A stretch of DNA of 57,112 nucleotides from the IMG/VR virus record IMGVR_UViG_3300005519_000204, positions 1 to 57,112 of that record, one strand, 5' to 3'. Shown here one piece after another: positions 15,185 to 23,125 of the stretch. Within the stretch, counting starts at the first letter, position 1. Each line of letters starts with the position of its first letter. The notes beneath the pieces were generated by a model, which was not told the origin of the DNA, did no database searches, and worked only from the letters and a program-made list of their open reading frames with translations. A program made the position numbers and the translations under genes. The DNA is from a virus.

Positions 15185-16654
15185 GTGGCCGCTTTGCTGT
15201 TCGCCATCACCGATGCCGGCCGCGCCGCCTTGCGCAATGCCGCCGGCGATGGCACCAACGCCGTGCGCATCGCTTATGCCACGGTGACCGCCACCGCATT
15301 CACGTCCGGCCAGCCCGTCCCGGACGAAATCAAACGCATCGCCGCGATCGCCGGCGGCGCGACCGCAGCCGACACGATCCACGTCACGCTCAGCGACGCA
15401 AGCAAGGACGTCTACAGCGTGCGCGGCTTCGGCTTTTACCTGGCCGACGGCACGCTGTTCGCCTCCTACGGCCAGGCCGAGGTGATCGTGGAGAAATCCG
15501 CCGGCGCGGTGATGCTGCTTGCCTGCGATGTGCAGTTCGCCTCGCTCTCGGCCGGCCAGATCACGTTCGGCGACACCAGCTTCGTCAATCCGGCGGCGAC
15601 ACCCGACACGCTTGGCGTGGTGAAGCTCGCCAGCGACGAGGAGGCCAAGGTCGGGCGCGACACGCAGAAGGCGCTGACCTCGGCCAACCTGCTCGCTGCG
15701 TTGAATGCGCGCCTGGGCGTCAATGCCCCTTCCGATTACACCAAGCGCTTGCTGGCCCTCGCCACCGGCAGCGAGTTCCTCGCCGCCATCGGCCCGACCT
15801 TTCCGCCGGCCAAGCACACGCACGCGATGGACGAGGTGACGGGCCTGGTCGCGCTGCTCGCCGCCAAGCTCGATGCGCGCGCACGGTATGTGCCCGGCCA
15901 GATCATCGTCACGGCCGGTCAGCAGGCGCCGCCCTACACCTTGCTCTGCAACGGCGCGGCGATCTCGCGCACGCAGTACGCGGACCTCTTCGCCGCCATC
16001 GGTACCATCTACGGCGCCGGGGACGGCGTCACCACCTTCAACGTGCCGCGCCTGGGCGAAGGCACGGTGATCAAGGCGACCGTGGATGCGAGCAAGATCG
16101 GCACCTACAGCGCGGGCGCCCTGCTCACGCATACGCACGGCGCGAGCAGCGTGGCGGCCGGCGATCACGGCCACAGCGTCACCCTGACCGCCGGCGGCGG
16201 CCACAGCCACGGTGCGAGCGCGAGCGGCGTGGGCGATCACGCGCATGCGGCGTGGACCGATGGCCAGGGCAATCACGCACACAGCGGTTCCACCGATGCG
16301 CAAGGCCAGCACTCGCACGTGACGCTCAACAGCCTGTTCGGCGACGGCACGGGCTCCAACTATGTGGGTGGCGGCGGTCCCGCGTTCCGTAACATGCAGC
16401 GCCAAACCAACGATGCGGGCAACCACGCGCACAACTTCGGTACCGACTGGCAGGGCAACCACGGCCACGCCATTGGCATGAACGGCGCCGGCAACCACAC
16501 GCACACCATCTCGATTGCGGCCGTGGGCGATCACACCCACGGCCTGACGCTGGCCAACGGCGGCAGCCACAGCCACACGATCACCGTCGCCGCGGCCGGT
16601 GGCAACGACAACCTCGCCGCCGGCACGCACATGTTCCATTTCATCGCTTACTGA
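15185..16654 (+). CDS. H: Tail fibre protein with His-rich HxH repeat tip
   Basis: A 489-residue receptor-binding fibre. The start is GTG 15185, preceded by AGGAG with 9-base spacing; the in-frame ATG at 15152 lacks a ribosome binding site. The N-terminal part ('MAALLFAITDAGRAALRNAA') is the P2-type fibre attachment domain. Next comes a tail-fibre repeat ('TPDTLGVVKLASDEEAKVGR'), then a collar-like domain ('LLCNGAAISRTQYADLFAAI', 'GDGVTTFNVP'). The last 180 residues contain eleven H-x-H motifs ('DHGH', 'GHSH', 'NHAH', 'DHTH') and end 'FHFIAY'. Similar HxH repeats in T4 gp37 bind a row of iron ions in an intertwined needle. The fibre assembly gene follows. Confidence 0.88.
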   Translation: MAALLFAITDAGRAALRNAAGDGTNAVRIAYATVTATAFTSGQPVPDEIKRIAAIAGGATAADTIHVTLSDASKDVYSVRGFGFYLADGTLFASYGQAEVIVEKSAGAVMLLACDVQFASLSAGQITFGDTSFVNPAATPDTLGVVKLASDEEAKVGRDTQKALTSANLLAALNARLGVNAPSDYTKRLLALATGSEFLAAIGPTFPPAKHTHAMDEVTGLVALLAAKLDARARYVPGQIIVTAGQQAPPYTLLCNGAAISRTQYADLFAAIGTIYGAGDGVTTFNVPRLGEGTVIKATVDASKIGTYSAGALLTHTHGASSVAAGDHGHSVTLTAGGGHSHGASASGVGDHAHAAWTDGQGNHAHSGSTDAQGQHSHVTLNSLFGDGTGSNYVGGGGPAFRNMQRQTNDAGNHAHNFGTDWQGNHGHAIGMNGAGNHTHTISIAAVGDHTHGLTLANGGSHSHTITVAAAGGNDNLAAGTHMFHFIAY

Positions 16655-16667
16655 GCAGGCCTCCACG

Positions 16668-17351
16668 ATGTCCGAGACCGACACCGCATCACTACCCGCG
16701 TCGAAAGACGCCTACAGCTTCGATGAGACCACGCGCGAATACCTAGGTCGCGTGGAGGTGTTTCTCTCGCCCCTGGAAGCGACCTACTTCCTGCCGCGCA
16801 ACGTCGTGGCTATCGCGCCGCCCGAGCCCCTTGGCGCGAACGAACGCGCGCGGCTCAACGCCGACGGCAGCGCGTGGGAGGTCGTCCCGGATTTTCGCCG
16901 CGTCATGCTGTGGGAGACGGCCACCTGTACGCCGATCACCAACACCCTTGCCCTCGGCGAGCGTGTGCCCGAGGGCGCCACCGCGGAAGCGCCGCCGGTG
17001 CACCGTCACGACACCCCGCTGACGAACGTGTGGGACAGCGACGCACGCGCGTGGCGTCCGCTTCCCGACTACAGCCGCACACCGGTGTGGACGAAAGCGA
17101 CCGGCCAGCGCGCGGCGAGTCCGGCACCGCGCGAACCGCTGCCCGACACGCTGACGACGATCGCACCGCCCTCCGTCAGTACGCACCAGGCGCCGCAGTG
17201 GAACGCGCAGCACGACGGCTGGGACATCGTTCCCGACTACCGCGGCGTGTCGTACTGGACCGCCGATGGCGCGCACCACGTCATCACCGACCTCGGCGTG
17301 GTCCCGCCCGCCGAGGCGCTCACCGCTCCCCCTACTCCCGACGAGGTTTAA
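16668..17351 (+). CDS. Tail fibre assembly protein with three internal repeats
   Basis: A 227-residue protein starting at ATG 16668 ('MSETDTASLPASKDAYSFDE'), 13 bases after the fibre gene. The N-terminal 'AYSFDETTREYLGRVEVFLS' resembles fibre assembly proteins. The body is three imperfect repeats of 'W..VPDYR...W' ('WEVVPDFRRVMLW', 'WRPLPDYSRTPVW', 'WDIVPDYRGVSYW'), each followed by a Pro-rich loop such as 'LGERVPEGAT'. The single-repeat version is common, so triplication is notable. It is likely a chaperone for fibre trimerisation. It could also decorate the fibre. Confidence 0.75.
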   Translation: MSETDTASLPASKDAYSFDETTREYLGRVEVFLSPLEATYFLPRNVVAIAPPEPLGANERARLNADGSAWEVVPDFRRVMLWETATCTPITNTLALGERVPEGATAEAPPVHRHDTPLTNVWDSDARAWRPLPDYSRTPVWTKATGQRAASPAPREPLPDTLTTIAPPSVSTHQAPQWNAQHDGWDIVPDYRGVSYWTADGAHHVITDLGVVPPAEALTAPPTPDEV

Positions 17352-17354
17352 CGC

Positions 17355-18536
17355 ATGTCCACGGCTTACCACCACGGTGCGCGGATCGAGGAAACCACCG
17401 ATGCGCCGCTTACCCTCAAGACCGTCTCCGCCGCCGTCATCGGCCTGGTCGTCACCGCGACCGATGCCGACGCCAATGTGTTTCCGCTCGATACGCCGGT
17501 GCTCTTGACGCAGGCCAAGGACGGTATCGCCAAGGCCGGCATCAAGGGCACGCTCGCCAAAGCCTTGCAGGACATCGACAACCAGGTGCGCTGCCCGGTG
17601 ATCGTGGTGCGCGTGGCCGACGGCACCGATGACAGCACGACCAGCGCCAACGTGATCGGCACCACGACGGCGCAAGGGCGTTACACGGGCTTGAAGGCCC
17701 TGCTCACCGCCGAGGCGCGCTTAGGTCTACGTCCGCGCCTGATCGGTGCGCCCGGCCTGGACACGCCGGAGGTGGCGCAGGAGATCGCCATCACCGCCAA
17801 GCGGCTGGGTGCCTTCGCCTACGTGGCCTGCCACGGCTGCGCCACGCTTACGGATGCGGTGGCCTATCGCAAGCAATTCAGTGCACGCGAGCTGATGCTG
17901 GTCTGGCCGGACTTCCAACGCTTCGACACCGCCACCAAGGCGACCATGACGGCGCAGACCATCGCCATCGCGTTGGGCCTGCGCGCATCGATCGACCAGA
18001 CCACCGGCTGGCACAAGGTGCTGTCCAACGTGCCGGTGAATGGCGTGACCGGCATCAGCGCCGACGTGTACTTCGACTACCTCACCGAAGGCACCGATGC
18101 CGATCTCTTGAACGAAGCGGGCATCACCACCCTCATCAACCGCAACGGGTTCCGCTTCTGGGGCTCGCGCACCTGCGACGACGGCGAGTATCTCTTCGAG
18201 AACTACACGCGCAGCGCACAGATCGTCGCCGCCACGATCGGCGAGGGCGTGTTCGAGTACAGCGACAAGCCGATGCATGCGAGCCTGGTGCGCGATCTGG
18301 TCGAAGCGATCAACGCCAAGCTGCGCGACCTGACACGCCAAGGGTTCCTGCTCGGTGCGCACTGCTGGTTCGACCCGTCGCTCAACGACACCAGCAACGT
18401 GAAGGTGGGCAAGTTGAAACTCTCCTACGACTTCACGCCGGTGCCGCCGATGGAAGACCTCACGCTGCGGCAGACCTTCACCGACACGTACATCGCGGAC
18501 CTGATGACCGCGATCACCGCCACCAATAACGCCTAA
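17355..18536 (+). CDS. FI: Contractile tail sheath protein (P2 gpFI-like)
   Basis: A 393-residue sheath protein (P2 FI is 396). Family hallmarks are 'YHHGARIEETTDAPLTLKTV', 'LRPRLIGAPGLDTPEVAQEI', 'GFRFWGSRTCDDGEYLFENY' and 'GFLLGAHCWFDPSLND'. It polymerises around the FII tube and contracts on infection. It starts 3 bases after the fibre assembly gene, so it shares the transcript. The separate late promoter that P2 has before FI is not evident here. Confidence 0.95.
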   Translation: MSTAYHHGARIEETTDAPLTLKTVSAAVIGLVVTATDADANVFPLDTPVLLTQAKDGIAKAGIKGTLAKALQDIDNQVRCPVIVVRVADGTDDSTTSANVIGTTTAQGRYTGLKALLTAEARLGLRPRLIGAPGLDTPEVAQEIAITAKRLGAFAYVACHGCATLTDAVAYRKQFSARELMLVWPDFQRFDTATKATMTAQTIAIALGLRASIDQTTGWHKVLSNVPVNGVTGISADVYFDYLTEGTDADLLNEAGITTLINRNGFRFWGSRTCDDGEYLFENYTRSAQIVAATIGEGVFEYSDKPMHASLVRDLVEAINAKLRDLTRQGFLLGAHCWFDPSLNDTSNVKVGKLKLSYDFTPVPPMEDLTLRQTFTDTYIADLMTAITATNNA

Positions 18537-18540
18537 ACAC

Positions 18541-18566
18541 ATGCCGGCGGCCACCGCCGCCGGCAT
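18541..18566 (+). repeat. Perfect inverted repeat between FI and FII
   Basis: ATGCCGGCGGC - CACC - GCCGCCGGCAT is a perfect 11-bp stem with a 4-base loop, 4 bases after the FI stop. No T-run follows, so it is probably not a terminator. It may stabilise or mark processing of the abundant FI/FII message. Confidence 0.6.
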
Positions 18567-18603
18567 GCCCCGGCTTCCCCGTTACGCCTTCGAGGATACC
18601 ACC

Positions 18604-19116
18604 ATGGGTTTGCCCAGAAAGCTCAAGAACTTCGACACCTTCCAGAACGGCGAATCGTTCATCGGCCAGGTCAACAGCCTGACGCTCCCCAAGCTCGCAC
18701 GCAAAATGGAAGAGATCCGCCCCGGCGGCTTGGATGCGTCCATCAAGGTGGACATGGGCGGCGAAGCGTTGGAGCTGTCCTTCGCCGCCGCCGGTTATCT
18801 GCGCAGCGCCCTGCGCCAATTCGGCGCGACGTCCGTGGGCGCCGTGCAGCTGCGCTGGGCCGGCGCCTACCAGGCCGAGGACACCGGCTTCTATCAGGCG
18901 GTGGAAATCGTCGCCCGCGGGCGCTACAGCGAGATCGACCGCGGCGAGGCCAAGGCCGGTGAATCGTCCGAAACCAAGTTCACCATGCCGCTGGTCTACT
19001 ACAAGGAAAGCGTCGATGGCCGCGTGCTGTTCGAGATCGACGTGATCAACCATCTCTTCCTCGTCGATGGCGTCGACATGCTCGCCGCGCAGCGCGCGGC
19101 CATGGGTCACTGGTAA
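18604..19116 (+). CDS. FII: Tail tube protein (P2 gpFII-like)
   Basis: A 170-residue tail tube protein (P2 FII is 172). It starts at ATG 18604 ('MGLPRKLKNFDTFQNGESFI') with GAGGATACC upstream; the earlier in-frame ATG (18541) lies in the hairpin. Typical stretches are 'LTLPKLARKMEEIRPGG' and 'KESVDGRVLFEIDVINHLFL'. Its 3' end overlaps by 10 bases the convergent unknown gene. Confidence 0.94.
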   Translation: MGLPRKLKNFDTFQNGESFIGQVNSLTLPKLARKMEEIRPGGLDASIKVDMGGEALELSFAAAGYLRSALRQFGATSVGAVQLRWAGAYQAEDTGFYQAVEIVARGRYSEIDRGEAKAGESSETKFTMPLVYYKESVDGRVLFEIDVINHLFLVDGVDMLAAQRAAMGHW

Positions 19117-19376
19117 GCATAGATATCGGACAAAGCTCCACGAACAGCCACCAGGGCGGCAAAGACGATGATCTTCAGCTCAGAAATCGACAACCCCATT
19201 TGCGTGGCTCCAAAACACCAATCGCTCTCGGGAGCCGCAAACGCTTGCCGCAACTTGTGCGTGACACTCCAATACAGCTCTTCCGTTTCCTGCCGCGTGT
19301 GATGTGGGCTACTCAAATATGAGCAAATCGGCATGAAATATGGGTCGCTTTCAAGATTGATCGCTAAAAATTTCAT
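19107..19376 (-). CDS. Reverse-strand cargo gene between FII and E, unknown
   Basis: An 89-residue protein on the opposite strand to the whole late operon. A near-ideal ribosome binding site, AAGAGGAG, ends 2-3 bases before the ATG, so the start is firm ('MKFLAINLESDPYFMPIC'). The sequence is AT-richer than FII and E. The C-terminal half has a hydrophobic stretch ('ELKIIVFAALVAVRGAL') that may be a membrane helix. Insertion of a self-standing gene between late genes is the classic moron arrangement, as for P2 Z/fun near this place. I do not recognise the family. Exclusion of other phages is a reasonable but untested guess. Confidence 0.65.
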   Translation of the reverse strand: MKFLAINLESDPYFMPICSYLSSPHHTRQETEELYWSVTHKLRQAFAAPESDWCFGATQMGLSISELKIIVFAALVAVRGALSDIYAYQ

Positions 19377-19520
19377 AACTCCTCTTGGTTTTAAGTGAGC
19401 GGGAATCTGCCCACCAAAAACTGAAATCACGACCAGAAAATTGCAATCCCTTTCGCAATCACGACCCTCATTTAGCCCCCGCCACCACTCTGTGGGCAAG
19501 CCATCGCAAAGGAATCCATC

Positions 19521-19823
19521 ATGACCGAACGCAAGACCGCCGCCACCATCATGCTCGAAGAACCCATCGAGCGCGGCACGCAAACCATCACCCAGGTCAC
19601 CGTGCGCAAACCCAAGTCCGGCGAACTGCGCGGCACGCAGTTGGTGAACCTGCTGCACATGGACGTCGCCGCGCTGGAAATCGTCCTGCCGCGCATCACG
19701 CAGCCCACGCTGACCAAGATGGAGGTGGCGAACCTGGATCCGGCGGATCTGACCCAGTTCGGAGTGGAGGTGTCCGGTTTTTTGTTGACGCGAGCGAGCC
19801 GCGAGGGCTTCCCGCCCGCGTAG
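19521..19823 (+). CDS. E: Tail assembly chaperone (P2 gpE-like)
   Basis: A 100-residue protein of the P2 gpE-type tail chaperones that bind the tape measure during tube assembly. 'TERKTAATIMLEEPIERGTQ' and 'LRGTQLVNLLHMDVAALEIV' are typical. GGAATCC precedes the start. Near its 3' end is the slippery heptamer T-TTT-TTG (19778-19784), at which some ribosomes shift -1 to make E+E'. Confidence 0.88.
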   Translation: MTERKTAATIMLEEPIERGTQTITQVTVRKPKSGELRGTQLVNLLHMDVAALEIVLPRITQPTLTKMEVANLDPADLTQFGVEVSGFLLTRASREGFPPA

Positions 19824-19948
19824 AGGACGCGATGGCCGACATCGCGGTGGTGTTCCATTGGGCGCCGCCGGTGATGGATGCCATGGAGGTGACCGAACTG
19901 ATGGACTGGCGCGAGCAGGCGCGCCTTCGCAACGGTGTGGAGGAGTGA
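19521..19948 (+). CDS. E+E': E+E' fusion by -1 ribosomal frameshift
   Basis: After T-TTT-TTG (19778-19784, in phase with the E frame) a -1 shift continues as 'VDASEPRGLPARVEDAMADI' and on to 'VVFHWAPPVMDAMEVTELMD', stopping at 19946-19948. The C-terminal part is the conserved P2 GpE extension. The predicted product is 142 residues. P2 uses the same heptamer. The stop overlaps the T start by one base. Confidence 0.85.
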
Positions 19949-22698
19949 TGGATCTCAAACTAAGCGTGCTGTTGAGTGCCATCGATCGGGCCACCGCACC
20001 GCTACGGGCCATCGCCGGCAGTTCGTCGGCGACCTCCAAGGCGCTGCGCGACACCCGCCAGCGCCTGAAGGAACTGGAGAAGGCGCAAGCGGATCTCAAA
20101 GGTTTTCGTGAGCTGAAGGCCGGCACGCAGCAGTTGGCCGCGCAGATGCACGCGGCGCGTACGCGCGCCACGGAGCTCGGTAAAGCCATCGCGGCCACGA
20201 CAGCGCCGACCCGTGCGCAGCGGCGTGAGTTCGACGCGGCCAAACGTCAGGCCGATACGCTCGGCCGGCAGTACCAGGCGCAGACGCGCCGCTTGCAGCA
20301 GATGCGCGAAGGGTTGGCCGCGGCCGGCATGCACACGCGCAACCTGGCGCAGCACGAGCGCCAGTTGCGCGACGCCGTTGCCGCGACCACCAAACAAATG
20401 GACGCGCAGCAGCGGCAGTTGCAGACGCTCACGCAACAACAGCAGCGCATGGGCGCCGCACGCGCCGCGTTGTCGCGCACGCAGGCCACGGGCACGCATC
20501 TGGCTGTGGGCGGCGCAGCCGCGATGGCCACCGGACAGCATGTGCTGGGCGCGCTCAGTCCAGCGATGGAGGAGGCCAAGGCGTTTCAGACCCAGGTGGC
20601 ACAGTTGCGGGCCATGGGCGTCGGCGAGGCCACCGTGAGCGATGCGATGACCTTCGCCCGCGGCATGGACATCATGGGCACCAGCGCCACGGAGAACCTG
20701 AAGCTCTTGAAGGAGAGCTACAGCGTGCTGCGCGACATGCACGAATCCGAACAGGTCGCGCCGTATCTGGCGCGCATGAAGTTCGGCATTGAAACGGTGA
20801 TGGCCAACGGCGGCCATGGCGAGGGCCACGGTGCCAACGCCGAAGCGATGTTCCTGGACCTCTTGAAGGTGGCCGAACTGCGCGGCGCCGCGAAGGATCC
20901 GACGCGGCTGAAGCAGGTGCTGGATTTCGCCACGCAGGCCTACGTCGCCTCCGGTGGCCTGGTGAAGCCCGAAGACCTGCTCAACATGATCAAGACCGGC
21001 GGCATCGCGGCGAAACAGCTCGATGACACGCCGTTTTTCTTCGGCATGCTGCACACCATGCAGGAGATGGGCGGTCACCGCGCCGGCACGGGACTGGCCA
21101 CCGCCTACCAGAACTGGGCGGCGGGCCGCAGCACCCAGCAAGCCGCCGAAGAACTCGCGCAACTTGGCCTGCTCAATCCCGGCGCAGTGAGGTACGGCAA
21201 GACCGGCCACATCACCAAGATGCTGCCCGATGCGCTGAAAGACGGTGAGCTGTATCGCACCAACCCGTTCGACTACCTGATGACACGCGTCGTGCCGCGG
21301 CTCAATCCGAACGGCACGCTCAGCGACAATCAGGTCATCAGCAAGATCAATGCGCTGTTCTCGGGGCGCAAGGGCGGCGACTTGTTTGCCTCGCTCTACC
21401 TGGAGCGCGCGAACATCGCCAAACACCTGGCCGCGGCACCGAAAGCCTACGGCGTCAACGCACTCTACGACGAAGCCCGGCAGACTGCCGCCGGCCAGGA
21501 GGCAGAGCTGCTCGCGCGCAAGTCCGATCTCTACCGCGAGCTGGGCACGCAATTATTGCCGGTGTATGTCGCCGGACTGCAGAAGCTCACCCACGCCGTA
21601 CGCGGCCTCACGAGCTGGAACCAAAGCCACCCGAGGCTGGCCAAGGGCATCGTGCTGGTCGCCGGCAGCCTGGGTGTGCTCGCCACCGTCATCGGCGGCC
21701 TGATGGTCGGATTGGGTGGCCTGATCGGCCAGTTCGCGTTGCTGCGTTTTCTGTTGCGCATGGGCGGCCTCACGCTCGGCGGCGGGGGCGGTGTGGGACT
21801 GGCGCGGCTGTTTCCGCTGCTGATCGGTGGCGCCCGCGCCGCGGCGATCGCAGTGATGGGAGTGAGCGCACCAATGCTTGCCCTGGTTGCCCTGATCACC
21901 ACCGCCGCGCTTGTTGTTTACCGCTACTGGGGACCGATCCGCGCGTGGTTCGAAGGACTGGGTCAGGGCATCGCGCACACGGTGGGGCCGGCGTTTCAGC
22001 GCTTCGGTGCAGCGCTGCACGACGTGGTCGCGCCGCTGGGAGCGATGCTCGCGACGGTATGGAGCTGGGTGTCGCACCTGTGGCAACCGTTCCAAGCGAC
22101 GAGTGAGCAGCTCGACGCCGCCCGCCAGAACGGTGTTGCGTTCGGCACGCTGGTCGGCGGCGCCATCGCCGGGGTCATCGACGCCATCACGATGGCCGTG
22201 AGGGCGTTCGTGGGGCTCGGCGAAGCGATCGGCACCGCCGCCGGCTGGGTCGTCACGCAGTGGGAGCCGGTCAAGGCGTGGTTCGTGACCATGTGGCAGA
22301 CCGTCGAGGACGCCGCGCGCAAAACACTGGAGTGGATCGCGGACAAGCTGCAGGGCGTACGCGACCTGATCGCGCGCATGCGCAGTTTTGGAAACAGTCC
22401 AGCGCCCGCCGGCGGCGTGCCGATCGAATGGATCATGCCGAACGACCGCGAGCGGGCGCGCCAGGTCGCCGACGCCATCGGCCGCACGCCCGGCCATCCC
22501 GGCGCCACGGGTCAGGGTGCCATCCAGGCAACCGATCCGATGGGCGCGCGTACTGCAGCGGGCAACACGTACCAGGTGCACATCGATGCGCGCGGCGCGG
22601 AGCCTTCGCAGGTCAAGCGCGCCGTGCAGGATGCGCTCAACGATCACGCACGAGCACAGCGGGCGCGGGCGAACTCCGCGTATGCGGACGAGGGCTGA
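19948..22698 (+). CDS. T: Tape measure protein (P2 gpT-like)
   Basis: A 916-residue tail length determinant. AGGAG lies just before the ATG at 19948 ('MDLKLSVLLSAIDRATAPLR'). Residues about 20-190 are Gln/Arg/Ala-rich coiled coil. The middle ('MTFARGMDIMGTSATENLKL', 'FSGRKGGDLFASLYLERANI') is the phage tape-measure domain. At about 560-660 there are Gly/Val/Leu-rich hydrophobic segments typical of the part that inserts in the host membrane. The C-terminus is Ala/Arg-rich. The length is close to P2 T (815) plus an extension. Confidence 0.93.
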   Translation: MDLKLSVLLSAIDRATAPLRAIAGSSSATSKALRDTRQRLKELEKAQADLKGFRELKAGTQQLAAQMHAARTRATELGKAIAATTAPTRAQRREFDAAKRQADTLGRQYQAQTRRLQQMREGLAAAGMHTRNLAQHERQLRDAVAATTKQMDAQQRQLQTLTQQQQRMGAARAALSRTQATGTHLAVGGAAAMATGQHVLGALSPAMEEAKAFQTQVAQLRAMGVGEATVSDAMTFARGMDIMGTSATENLKLLKESYSVLRDMHESEQVAPYLARMKFGIETVMANGGHGEGHGANAEAMFLDLLKVAELRGAAKDPTRLKQVLDFATQAYVASGGLVKPEDLLNMIKTGGIAAKQLDDTPFFFGMLHTMQEMGGHRAGTGLATAYQNWAAGRSTQQAAEELAQLGLLNPGAVRYGKTGHITKMLPDALKDGELYRTNPFDYLMTRVVPRLNPNGTLSDNQVISKINALFSGRKGGDLFASLYLERANIAKHLAAAPKAYGVNALYDEARQTAAGQEAELLARKSDLYRELGTQLLPVYVAGLQKLTHAVRGLTSWNQSHPRLAKGIVLVAGSLGVLATVIGGLMVGLGGLIGQFALLRFLLRMGGLTLGGGGGVGLARLFPLLIGGARAAAIAVMGVSAPMLALVALITTAALVVYRYWGPIRAWFEGLGQGIAHTVGPAFQRFGAALHDVVAPLGAMLATVWSWVSHLWQPFQATSEQLDAARQNGVAFGTLVGGAIAGVIDAITMAVRAFVGLGEAIGTAAGWVVTQWEPVKAWFVTMWQTVEDAARKTLEWIADKLQGVRDLIARMRSFGNSPAPAGGVPIEWIMPNDRERARQVADAIGRTPGHPGATGQGAIQATDPMGARTAAGNTYQVHIDARGAEPSQVKRAVQDALNDHARAQRARANSAYADEG

Positions 22699-22699
22699 G

Positions 22700-23125
22700 A
22701 TGGCCGGTTACACCCTGATGGCGTTTGGGCCGTTTGCGTTTGGCCTACAAACGGCCGCCTACGACGAACTGCGCCGGCAGATGCAATTCAAGCACGGCGC
22801 CGCGGTGCGCGTGGGCGAGCGCGACAACTACCAGTACCTCGGCCCGGGCGAGGAGATCATCACCCTGAGCGGCACCGTGGCGCCGGGCGTCACCGGCACG
22901 CTCGCCTCCATCACACAACTGGAAACCATGGGACGTGGCGGCCAGGCGTATGTGCTGGTCGATGGCGCAGGCTACGTGTACGGGGTGTATTTCATTCAGA
23001 GCCTGGAGACCACGCAGCGCTATCTCTTTGACGACGGCACGCCGCGGCGGGTGGATTTTGCGCTGACGCTGTGCCGGTCGGACAACCTGCCCGCCGATGA
23101 GCCGGCCATTACGGGAACGCGGTGA
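22700..23125 (+). CDS. U: Tail terminator-type protein (P2 gpU-like)
   Basis: A 141-residue protein of the P2 gpU family. 'MAFGPFAFGLQTAAYDELRR' and 'GPGEEIITLSGTVAPGVTGT' are diagnostic, as is the C-terminal 'RRVDFALTLCR'. It lies between T and D as in P2 and begins one base after the T stop. It overlaps the D start (TGATG). Confidence 0.92.
   Translation: MAGYTLMAFGPFAFGLQTAAYDELRRQMQFKHGAAVRVGERDNYQYLGPGEEIITLSGTVAPGVTGTLASITQLETMGRGGQAYVLVDGAGYVYGVYFIQSLETTQRYLFDDGTPRRVDFALTLCRSDNLPADEPAITGTR

Noticed and set aside
15900-16650. DNA repeats in the fibre gene as a possible CRISPR-like array
   Set aside because: They encode in-frame HxH protein repeats, vary in length and sequence, and have no spacer structure. 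No CRISPR array is seen anywhere in the window.
15101-16684. A 527-residue minus-strand open frame opposite the tail fibre gene
   Set aside because: It mirrors the repetitive GC-rich fibre sequence, gives Val/Gly/Arg-rich protein without motifs, and would lie against the whole late operon.
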